From IMG/VR virus record IMGVR_UViG_3300042866_001908, positions 1-35,290 of that record: DNA of 35,290 nucleotides; one strand, written 5' to 3'. Position 1 is the first letter of the stretch; every line of letters begins with the position of its first letter. This DNA is from a virus. The notes under the pieces were generated by a model. It searched no databases, had not been told where the DNA came from, and saw nothing but the letters and a program-made list of their open reading frames with translations. The translations under genes and the position numbers were made by a program. This document shows, one piece after another, positions 29,778-35,290 of this stretch.

Positions 29778-30274
29778 GGCTTGCGGATGGACACCTTTCG
29801 TCCGACCTTGGTTGGCTTGGCGGATTGTGGCGCGGATGTGGCCACGCCGGCCAAGGCCCGCCAGTCCTTGAATGTAGCATCCTCAAAATGAGGCAGCTCC
29901 CAGGATAACCAGCGCAGGCCGTGCTTCTCGCCTATCTTCCTCATGATTTCATAGGTGGTCGTGTCCTCCCACGCGGCTAGGTACTCGCCGGCGCTGTTAC
30001 GACTGGCGGGCACCGCATCGATCGCCCGGGCGTAGCAGTGGTACGACTGCGCCACGGGCGTGCCCTTGGCGTTGGTCACCTTACTGCCCTTCTTGGTCCG
30101 GCCTTGAGCGTAGAGCTCGTCCTGTTCCGCCGGTGTCCTGACGGAGCAGTAGATCAGCACCGGGATCCTCTTGGCCGTCAGCTCTTGATACCACTTGGCC
30201 ACCCGCTCCCGGAATCCCGGGGCCAGCTTGGCGATGTGGGCCTCGCTGCGGTCAACGATCTGCCGCCAGGTCAT
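29774..30274 (-). CDS. Endolysin, M15-type peptidase (166 aa)
   Basis: A 166-residue protein with the layout of VanY/CwlK-like peptidases: CSVRTPAEQDELYAQGRT (43-60), SYHCYARAID with H79 and D86 as zinc ligands, and WELPHFE with H129. The usual HxxGxAxD is HCYARAID here, Gly replaced by Ala. The enzyme should cut the L-Ala-D-Glu or D-Ala bond of peptidoglycan at lysis. It lacks a signal peptide and so depends on a holin. It is coupled by ATGA to the lipoprotein gene upstream and to the MazG-like gene downstream. Confidence 0.85.
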   Translation of the reverse strand: MTWRQIVDRSEAHIAKLAPGFRERVAKWYQELTAKRIPVLIYCSVRTPAEQDELYAQGRTKKGSKVTNAKGTPVAQSYHCYARAIDAVPASRNSAGEYLAAWEDTTTYEIMRKIGEKHGLRWLSWELPHFEDATFKDWRALAGVATSAPQSAKPTKVGRKVSIRKP

Positions 30275-30525
30275 TTCCTTTCGGCCCGGTGACGCCAGCG
30301 CTCTGTTTCAGCCAGGCTAGCAGATAACGCCTTAAGCGCGGAGACGTACTGGTCGCGGTAAGCGGCCGGAGCAGGGCCTTCTTTTCTTTCGATCTTGTCC
30401 CACTCGTAGATAAGCGCCTCGATCGTTTCTGGGCGCGGCGGCGGGCCGTCCGCAATCGGCGTGACCGTGGCACAGCCGGACAGACTAAGAGCCAGCAGGA
30501 GGGCGCTTAGTCCACCACGAATCAA
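30271..30525 (-). CDS. Outer-membrane spanin-like lipoprotein (84 aa)
   Basis: The likely start is TTG 30525-30523, inside the preceding gene in another frame. It gives the compact lipoprotein signal MIRGGLSALLLALSLSGC with lipobox SLSGC; a longer frame to 30651 has no convincing start. The mature part has a Pro-rich patch (PIADGPPPRP) and then charged helices (EALIYEWDKIERKEG, LAETERWRHRAERK). A lipoprotein partly overlapping a small membrane protein gene and next to the endolysin is the classic Rz/Rz1 arrangement, so an outer-membrane spanin role is likely. Confidence 0.68.
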   Translation of the reverse strand: MIRGGLSALLLALSLSGCATVTPIADGPPPRPETIEALIYEWDKIERKEGPAPAAYRDQYVSALKALSASLAETERWRHRAERK

Positions 30526-30661
30526 TCTTTTGGTCCCGCTTGCGCCGCTCGGCCTCGATGATCGCGTCCCGGTATTCGTGCCGATTTTTCCCGCGGTTCT
30601 GAACCCACCAGAGAACCAGCGCCAAGAGGGTGCCGAGGACGGTAAGGGCACCTGTGATCAT
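30485..30661 (-). CDS. Inner-membrane spanin-like protein (58 aa)
   Basis: This frame starts with ATG 30661-30659 after a purine-rich GGGGAGGGG ribosome site and ends with TAG 30487-30485. Residues 3-20 of the 58-residue product are one hydrophobic helix (TGALTVLGTLLALVLWWV), followed by a charged helix (KNRHEYRDAIIEAERRKRDQ). Its 3' end overlaps the lipoprotein gene by 41 bp in another frame. It is much shorter than lambda Rz, so a spanin role is tentative; it may be another lysis membrane protein. Confidence 0.6.
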   Translation of the reverse strand: MITGALTVLGTLLALVLWWVQNRGKNRHEYRDAIIEAERRKRDQKIDSWWTKRPPAGS

Positions 30662-30670
30662 CCCCTCCCC

Positions 30671-30835
30671 TTATTTGCGGGAGATTTGCGAAATGAAATC
30701 GACGAGCTTCTGGAGCGTCCGCTCCGGCTCGTCCCCGGGGATCAGGGTGGCGACGGCAATGGCCGCACCCAGCACGGTCGCCAAGACGCCGATGTAACTC
30801 TGCCAGTTGGTAAGGATGTGGGTGATGATTTCCAT
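30671..30835 (-). CDS. Putative holin (54 aa)
   Basis: This frame runs from ATG 30835-30833 to TAA 30673-30671. Residues 12-34 of the 54-residue product form one membrane helix (QSYIGVLATVLGAAIAVATL), followed by an acidic turn and an amphipathic, lysine-ending helix. Small size, single helix and position just before spanin-like and endolysin genes suggest a holin or pinholin. The neighbouring 74-aa protein is the other candidate. Confidence 0.58.
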   Translation of the reverse strand: MEIITHILTNWQSYIGVLATVLGAAIAVATLIPGDEPERTLQKLVDFISQISRK

Positions 30836-30867
30836 GCCGTGGCCGGCATGTCAAAAGGGCTTGAGGA

Positions 30868-31092
30868 TCAATGACCCAGCAGGCGGTTTTTAATAATTTC
30901 CCAGGCGGCGGCCAGCACCCCGAAAACGATGGTGGAGATGAGCCAGACCCGTCCCTTGATCGTGCCGGCTTCGCTCTCGAGGGCCTTCATCTTGCCCTTG
31001 TGATCCTCGAATAATTCCAGAATGTGGATCTGGCGCTGCTCAATCCTCGCCACGGCGATGCGGAGCTCGGTCAAAATATCGGAATCACTCAC
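30868..31092 (-). CDS. XhlA-like lysis membrane protein (74 aa)
   Basis: GTG 31092-31090 overlaps the upstream stop as GTGA, so I start here rather than at 31131. Residues 5-45 of the 74-residue product are a charged coiled coil (LTELRIAVARIEQRQIHILE, FEDHKGKMKALESE). Residues 49-65 are a C-terminal membrane helix (VWLISTIVFGVLAAAWEI). This layout is that of haemolysin XhlA-type proteins that assist holins. Confidence 0.65.
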   Translation of the reverse strand: MSDSDILTELRIAVARIEQRQIHILELFEDHKGKMKALESEAGTIKGRVWLISTIVFGVLAAAWEIIKNRLLGH

Positions 31093-31229
31093 ACCTCGCA
31101 CTCCTCTGCGCCTTCGCAAATGCGGACGCACTCCGCCCCGGTATCGTCAAAGAAGCGCTCGATGTAGCCCTCGGCCTCCAAATATTCAAGCGCGGCAAGA
31201 AAATCGCCGTAGGTGTAGGCGGTGGCCAT
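31089..31229 (-). CDS. Small acidic protein (46 aa)
   Basis: This frame starts with ATG 31229-31227 and ends with TGA 31091-31089, overlapping the GTG of the next gene. The 46-residue acidic product begins MATAYTYGDFLAALEYLEAE and contains three Cys near its end (ECVRICEGAEECEV). No family is recognised; the coupling to the XhlA-like gene supports translation. Confidence 0.5.
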   Translation of the reverse strand: MATAYTYGDFLAALEYLEAEGYIERFFDDTGAECVRICEGAEECEV

Positions 31230-31232
31230 AGG

Positions 31233-31583
31233 TCACAGGCCAGACGGCACGGCCGGGGCGACAAACTGGATGGCATCGGCCTCATCCCTATTTGCGACCA
31301 AAAGCCGTGATTTGTAGTCGTGGTAGGCGGCTCGAAGGCTTTTTATATAAGCCCTGCCAGCTTCCGCCTCGTCTTGTGCAATCACGCCAAGGGCGGCATT
31401 GCGTTGCCAGATTTCATCATAGCCAGCTTCGGTTATCTTTAATGTCACAAGCTCACGAATGCGAAAAAGGTTTTCTTCATGTGCTTCTTCAGTGGTTCTT
31501 GTGTCTGTAAAAACAACAGATCCATCCAAGTTTTTGTGGATAGTTTTTATTCCCATAATTTTAGGCGTATTGAAATGCAACAT
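31233..31583 (-). CDS. Small protein after the fibre genes, possible fibre-assembly factor (116 aa)
   Basis: A 116-residue helical protein. After IKTIHKNLDGSVVFTDTRTT, a short beta hairpin, come helices with Glu/Arg/Ala (EENLFRIRELVTLKITEAGY, EAEAGRAYIKSLRAAYHDYK). Position right after the tail fibre genes and a small mostly helical structure fit a tail-fibre assembly chaperone, but no motif confirms this. It overlaps the preceding gene by 23 bp. A later ATG at 31556 is possible but lacks a ribosome site. Confidence 0.5.
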   Translation of the reverse strand: MLHFNTPKIMGIKTIHKNLDGSVVFTDTRTTEEAHEENLFRIRELVTLKITEAGYDEIWQRNAALGVIAQDEAEAGRAYIKSLRAAYHDYKSRLLVANRDEADAIQFVAPAVPSGL

Positions 31584-32259
31584 GAGTTATTCCAGACGCA
31601 TCATATAAAAATGTCTCGTGAGTTGTCTGGTTGTATGTGGTTGCTGTGTAATAAGGACTTTGTGCGCTTCCAACCAATCCACCTTGCCCTCCATATATGC
31701 CTGCACCAATGCTTCCACCTGCTTGGTTAAATCCATTAAAAGACCCACCGGCGGTTTCTTGTGTGAATGAGTAAAAATAATACCCCCTTTTAACATCTGT
31801 TGCAGATACGCTTACAGAAATATCCGTATTTCCGGTTGTGCCGCTGGTTTGTGTTCCGCCAACGATTAGTGTTGATGGAATCCCAGCTTCGGAACATTCC
31901 CATAAAGCAAGATGAACATTGATGGCTGATGCTGGTGCTACGACAAGACGGCATCCAAGCGTATCAATCGTTCCGTCATCCGGGAAAAAACCTAGTCCGA
32001 ACTGCCTTCTGCGGGCGGCTGGAGCTTGAGACCCTAAAGACCCTCCAGTACCAATGGCAAAAATAACAGGCTTTAGCCATGTAGTATTTGATGCCTTAAA
32101 CTTTGGATATAGCGGCAATTCGCCAAAATTTGCATCGCTGAATAATACCCTTGTATTCTTTCCAGCCAATGGAGCGGGAACCAAGCCTGCCGTGCCTGCC
32201 TGACTTGCGGAACTTCCTGTCATGTTTGCGGGAGCCGCCCCGCCGCCAAAGAATCCCAT
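31561..32259 (-). CDS. Tail tip / fibre protein (232 aa)
   Basis: A 232-residue, Gly/Ser/Thr-rich protein starting MGFFGGGAAPANMTGSSASQ, a low-complexity opening seen in phage receptor-binding or tip proteins. A beta-rich body follows (RGYYFYSFTQETAGGSF, GSIGAGIYGGQGGLVGSA). Lower G+C and more A/T-ending codons than neighbouring genes suggest a more recently exchanged gene, as is common for host-range determinants. Function is inferred from location among fibre genes. Confidence 0.58.
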   Translation of the reverse strand: MGFFGGGAAPANMTGSSASQAGTAGLVPAPLAGKNTRVLFSDANFGELPLYPKFKASNTTWLKPVIFAIGTGGSLGSQAPAARRRQFGLGFFPDDGTIDTLGCRLVVAPASAINVHLALWECSEAGIPSTLIVGGTQTSGTTGNTDISVSVSATDVKRGYYFYSFTQETAGGSFNGFNQAGGSIGAGIYGGQGGLVGSAQSPYYTATTYNQTTHETFLYDASGITHVAFQYA

Positions 32260-32262
32260 GGC

Positions 32263-33219
32263 CTAACCTTCTAGGATCGAGAAGTTCGATCCAGTGGTGG
32301 ACGACAGCCACCACACCCCGCCGGTCGGGCAAAACGCATCGAAGGTCAGTCCGGCCCCGGCCGTCAGCTGGATGCCTTGGGTGGTCGTGGGGACAAAGCC
32401 GATCCCAATCGTCACGGTGTTTGTGGCGATGTTTTGAACAAGGAGGAATTTGCGGGAAGTATTGGTCACGCAGCTGGTCAAGGTCGCCAGATTGGCCGTG
32501 ACTATCGAACCGAACCGGGTGGTCAGTGCGCCGGAAGGCATTGCTCCCACGGTGACGGTTCCCGAAACTGGCAAAGCGTTGCTTGTGCTAATTTCATTAT
32601 AATTTGCCGCTCCGTTTTGAGAGAAAAAGGGAAGGACTCTAATTGCATCCGTTAACGCGCTATTTCCTTTGAATACAGATCCGCCAATCGGCCCGACAAT
32701 CGACCCAACCGTGACAGAGTTAGTTACATTCGCCGTGACCGTGCCGGAGATGGGGAGAGGGTTTGCCGGGCCTACTTCTTGACCTATATCGCTATTTGTA
32801 TCAACGCTCCATATTACAGTACGCACCGCATTTTGGTCGGGGCCCGGAATGCCTTGAATTATTGAGCCTCCGTTACCAATTACTGTTGGATCAATTCCGT
32901 CAATTTTTGCTGTAACCGTTCCCGCCACGGTCTGGCTGGCCGGGAAGTTGGAGATGGTGACGGACGAGATCGAAATAGCCGGCATCGTGGTCACGGCCAC
33001 GGATCCAGTCACCACCTGGCTGGCGGGGAAATTAGAGACCGATACGGCCGCCCCCACGGTCACCGTCACATTCTCAAGGGCGGACAGGCTGTTTGCGTCC
33101 AGCGCCACGGTGACGGTGTTGCCCACCGTGACGGTGGCGGCCACGGAGCTGCTGATCACGGGCTGCGACAACGTCACGACGGCGGGGGTTTCGGTAAGGC
33201 TGAGATATATATCGCTCAT
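32263..33219 (-). CDS. Repetitive tail fibre protein (318 aa)
   Basis: A 318-residue Val/Thr/Ser-rich protein. It contains two close copies of V(S/T)(V/I)SNFPASQ.V.G(T/S)V and further LPISGTV/LPVSGTV units, repeats well known from phage fibre and neck-appendage proteins that form beta-structured shafts. The C-terminal 90 residues (NLATLTSCVTNTSRKFLLVQ, GIGFVPTTTQGIQL) look like a small globular beta tip. There is no obvious ribosome site upstream of ATG 33219, where three TTAA(T/C)CCC units lie instead. Confidence 0.72.
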   Translation of the reverse strand: MSDIYLSLTETPAVVTLSQPVISSSVAATVTVGNTVTVALDANSLSALENVTVTVGAAVSVSNFPASQVVTGSVAVTTMPAISISSVTISNFPASQTVAGTVTAKIDGIDPTVIGNGGSIIQGIPGPDQNAVRTVIWSVDTNSDIGQEVGPANPLPISGTVTANVTNSVTVGSIVGPIGGSVFKGNSALTDAIRVLPFFSQNGAANYNEISTSNALPVSGTVTVGAMPSGALTTRFGSIVTANLATLTSCVTNTSRKFLLVQNIATNTVTIGIGFVPTTTQGIQLTAGAGLTFDAFCPTGGVWWLSSTTGSNFSILEG

Positions 33220-33226
33220 GGTAGAA

Positions 33227-33263
33227 GGGATTAAGGGGTTAAGGGATTAAGCATTTTGAATGC
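33227..33263. repeat. Three 8-bp repeats and a small hairpin upstream of the fibre gene
   Basis: GGGATTAA, GGGGTTAA and GGGATTAA follow each other at 33227-33250. GCATT-TTG-AATGC forms a 5-bp hairpin at 33251-33263. They fill the 58-bp gap between two tail genes. On the transcribed strand the repeats are pyrimidine-rich, so they do not form a ribosome site. Confidence 0.5.
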
Positions 33264-33277
33264 GTGACGTGTCATCC

Positions 33278-33610
33278 TTACAGCACGGTGATGCGGGGCT
33301 TGAGGGTGACGTCGCCGGTCAGGAGCTTGGTCACGGTGCCGGCGTTATTCATAAACAGATCCCACTTCGCCCCTGCGGTTGGGACGAGCAGGCTGGCTGC
33401 ACTGGTCACGCTCATCCTCACCTGCCCGCCAGCCGCGTTCACCACGCTACAGGCGATGGCGGTGGCCACGGTGCCGCTGGGGTACTGGCGGATCTCGGCC
33501 TTAAAGGTCCGGCCGGAGACGTCGATCGTGCCCTGGGTGGCGGTGGTTAGGAAAAGATCCCGGGTCCAGTCCGCCCCCTGCTCAATGATAATGTTATAGG
33601 TTGGAGCCAT
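33278..33610 (-). CDS. Small tail protein with QG.D module (110 aa)
   Basis: A 110-residue beta-type protein. The opening NIIIEQGADWTRDLFLTTA, then GRTFKAEIRQYPSG, follows the phage baseplate pattern (i.qGdd....l.l....G...dlsG.tf.a.ir) seen in BppU-like N-terminal domains. It starts four bases after the stop of the NHL-repeat gene. Probably a baseplate or fibre-attachment component consisting of this single domain. Confidence 0.65.
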   Translation of the reverse strand: MAPTYNIIIEQGADWTRDLFLTTATQGTIDVSGRTFKAEIRQYPSGTVATAIACSVVNAAGGQVRMSVTSAASLLVPTAGAKWDLFMNNAGTVTKLLTGDVTLKPRITVL

Positions 33611-33614
33611 AGGA

Positions 33615-35290
33615 TTAAACGTCGCTGATCTCCCGCTCCACTTCAGGGGTGATGTTTACGGTAAAAGGCTTGGAGCTGTAGATTTTGCCTTGGTACACCC
33701 ATTCGATCTGGCCCACGGCGGGAACGGCATCACTGTTATCGTCCGTGCCGGCAAAGGCCACAAAGCGCTGCATGGCGTCATTATCGGCCCGGAACGTGAC
33801 TAGGTAGTAGGGATCCAACCCTCCAAAATCCGCCGCGGCAAAGGCGCTGGTTTCTAGGATCACGGCCTCACGGTTTGTCTTTTCCCGCACGGTCACCTTG
33901 AGCTGGGAGGGGGCCAGAGATAGCGATGCGCCGGAGGCATCAGCAAAAAATACCGCTAAGCTGTGATCATCCCCTTGGCGGATATTCAGCACGGCGCCAT
34001 TGGCGCGGCTGGTACTCACCTGTCGGGTGACGAGATTGACCTGCAGATCGGAAAGATCCCAGCGGGTATCCAGCCAGGCGAACTGCCGCTCCACCACCAC
34101 CAGCGTCTGGGTCACCGAGGTGGCGGCGGAGTAGGCGCCATTACCGGCCTGACTGGCCACAATGCTGCAGACGCCGGGGGTGACCGGAGTGCAGATGGAT
34201 CCGACCACAGATGCCACGCCAGCGGAGGTGCTGGTAAAGGTGACGGGAAGGCCGGAGCTGGCGGTAGCCACCAGCTGGAAAGATCCGGCCGCCCGGGCGT
34301 TGGCCTGGGCCAGCGTGGTGGCATCCGCAAATGAAAGGCTTGTCGTACTGGCGACCTGCAGGGCGCGTGTATATACGTCGTTCAAGTTGGCCACCTTGCG
34401 CGGAGCCAAGGCATCAAAGGAGATGGTCTGGGCGATCGGAGTGTTTACCACGGTGAGAACCTGGGTGACAGTGGTGGCGGCGTTATAGTTGGCATCCCCT
34501 GCCTGGGCGGCGGAAATGGTGGTGGAACCGGCAGCCACGGGCGTGATAAAGCTGCCGGTAACGGTGGCTACTGCCGTGTTCGAGGAGGACAGAGCCACGG
34601 TGAGATTGGAGCTGGCGGCCGGAAACACCTGAAACGCACCCGAACCGGCAAACTTGGTTGGCATGCTGGCAAACGTAATGGTCTGGCTGGCCTTGGAGAT
34701 GGTGACGACCCCCGCCGTGCTGCCGTAATAAAAATCATTAACCACGCTGGCAGAGACGACGTAAGAGCCTGCTGATACGGGCGCGGAAAGGCTGGCGGCC
34801 GTGCCGGTGTAGACGAGCTGGACGGTCAGGCCGGAGGGGGAGACGGTGGTGGTGGGGATCTTAGCCGTGCCGTCGTAGGTGAAGGTGAGGTTGGAAAGGG
34901 TGACGGTGGCCGGGGCGGAGGCGACGGAGTTGCGGATGGTGTAATTGTAGGTATCCGCCACAAAGACATTGCCGGCTGTGTCCACAGTGATGCCTTGCGG
35001 CAAGTAAAAACTGGCGTTGGAACCTAGTCCGTTATTGGCGCCAATGGCGCCGGATCCTGCCAATGTTGAGACTATACCCAAACTGGTTACCTTGCGAATC
35101 CTGTAACCATCCGCCACAAAAACATTGCCAGCCGTGTCCACGGAAACACCCTGCGGACCATTAAATCTGGCGGCAGTACCAGTTCCGTCGGAGCCGCCAG
35201 AATTACCAGCCAATCCGGCCAGCGTGGTCACCACACCAGCACTGGTGACTTTTCGAATGTTACGGTTTTCAAAGTCAGCCACAAAAACAT
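33615..35290 (-). CDS. NHL-repeat tail protein, remaining part (residues about 212-770)
   Basis: This is the rest of the gene that begins at 764-762; the last 127 bases here duplicate positions 1-127. It encodes the end of NHL unit 4 and units 5 and 6 (to about residue 335). An MBG-type module follows (TVTLSNLTFTYDGTAKIP, about 338-415), then two Ig-like segments with VVTVTQ/SVTQTL strands (about 416-600). The C-terminal domain has LNIRQGDDHSLAVFFAD (about 645-661), the QG.D element of two other tail genes. A propeller at the N-terminus and the virion-type module at the C-terminus is an unusual polarity. NHL and MBG modules are common in secreted bacterial proteins, so capture from a host is possible. 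Confidence 0.85.
   Translation of the reverse strand, partial: VFVADFENRNIRKVTSAGVVTTLAGLAGNSGGSDGTGTAARFNGPQGVSVDTAGNVFVADGYRIRKVTSLGIVSTLAGSGAIGANNGLGSNASFYLPQGITVDTAGNVFVADTYNYTIRNSVASAPATVTLSNLTFTYDGTAKIPTTTVSPSGLTVQLVYTGTAASLSAPVSAGSYVVSASVVNDFYYGSTAGVVTISKASQTITFASMPTKFAGSGAFQVFPAASSNLTVALSSSNTAVATVTGSFITPVAAGSTTISAAQAGDANYNAATTVTQVLTVVNTPIAQTISFDALAPRKVANLNDVYTRALQVASTTSLSFADATTLAQANARAAGSFQLVATASSGLPVTFTSTSAGVASVVGSICTPVTPGVCSIVASQAGNGAYSAATSVTQTLVVVERQFAWLDTRWDLSDLQVNLVTRQVSTSRANGAVLNIRQGDDHSLAVFFADASGASLSLAPSQLKVTVREKTNREAVILETSAFAAADFGGLDPYYLVTFRADNDAMQRFVAFAGTDDNSDAVPAVGQIEWVYQGKIYSSKPFTVNITPEVEREISDV
35164..35290. repeat. Terminal direct repeat, right copy
   Basis: This is an exact copy of positions 1-127. 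It should be removed once when the genome is circularised. The NHL-repeat tail gene entering here continues at position 127 and below. Confidence 0.93.

Noticed and set aside
33227-33250. CRISPR-like array
   Set aside because: Only three 8-bp units in direct contact without spacers; this is a short tandem repeat.
32263-35163. Diversity-generating retroelement acting on the tail genes
   Set aside because: No reverse transcriptase gene and no template/variable repeat pair were seen anywhere in the complete genome.

Overview
The window looks like one complete temperate tailed-phage genome from a circular assembly. Its first 127 bases are repeated exactly as its last 127 (35164-35290), and one long gene reads in frame across the join, so the unique circle is 35,163 bp. 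The set of portal, GpA-type terminase, HK97-type head genes, tape measure, tail fibres, lysis genes and tyrosine integrase indicates a siphovirus-like, integrating phage. Two small lipoproteins and a spanin-like pair point to a host with an outer membrane. NHL-repeat and MBG/Ig-like modules in a tail gene, with high G+C, would fit a Verrucomicrobiota-type or similar environmental host, but that is only a weak inference.

Almost everything is on the minus strand and reads as one long chain of tightly coupled genes, with ATGA, GTGA and TGATG overlaps nearly everywhere. In transcription order, starting beside the attachment site at about 25.2 kb and running to lower coordinates: a train of tiny early genes (25236 to 24039); DNA-binding and replication genes (24039 to 19870: HTH proteins, TOPRIM primase, P-loop helicase); a 270-bp cluster of CATGGT/ACCATG repeats (candidate cos/pac site or origin); small and large terminase, head-joining protein, portal, a small lipoprotein, prohead protease-scaffold and major capsid (19546 to 13244); a cassette of two glycosyltransferase genes and a methyltransferase (13179 to 9810); head-tail connectors, tail tube, chaperone and tape measure (9799 to 5788); tail-tip and fibre genes (5785 to 1, continuing from 35163 to 31233); then lysis genes, an M15-type endolysin, a metallophosphoesterase and a run of three related small genes (31229 to 27422).

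The plus strand carries only the integrase (25288-26448) and a short operon (26780-27425). Between them lies what I take to be the lysis-lysogeny switch. Two related ribbon-helix-helix genes are divergently transcribed from promoters of identical geometry: a -35 box, a 17-bp TGCG-N9-CGCA dyad filling the whole spacer, a -10 box, 6 bases, then ATG. Both mRNAs would be leaderless. No CI/Cro-type HTH repressor is visible, so this paired system is the best candidate for something undescribed. A third promoter at 28.2 kb has the same -10-to-ATG geometry with a different dyad.

Places where high-expression genes end (major capsid, putative tail tube) are marked by perfect GC-rich hairpins that probably limit expression of the next gene. 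A tRNA or tmRNA 3'-end fragment beside the integrase is the likely attP core. Function calls were made by reading motifs only; no database search was run.
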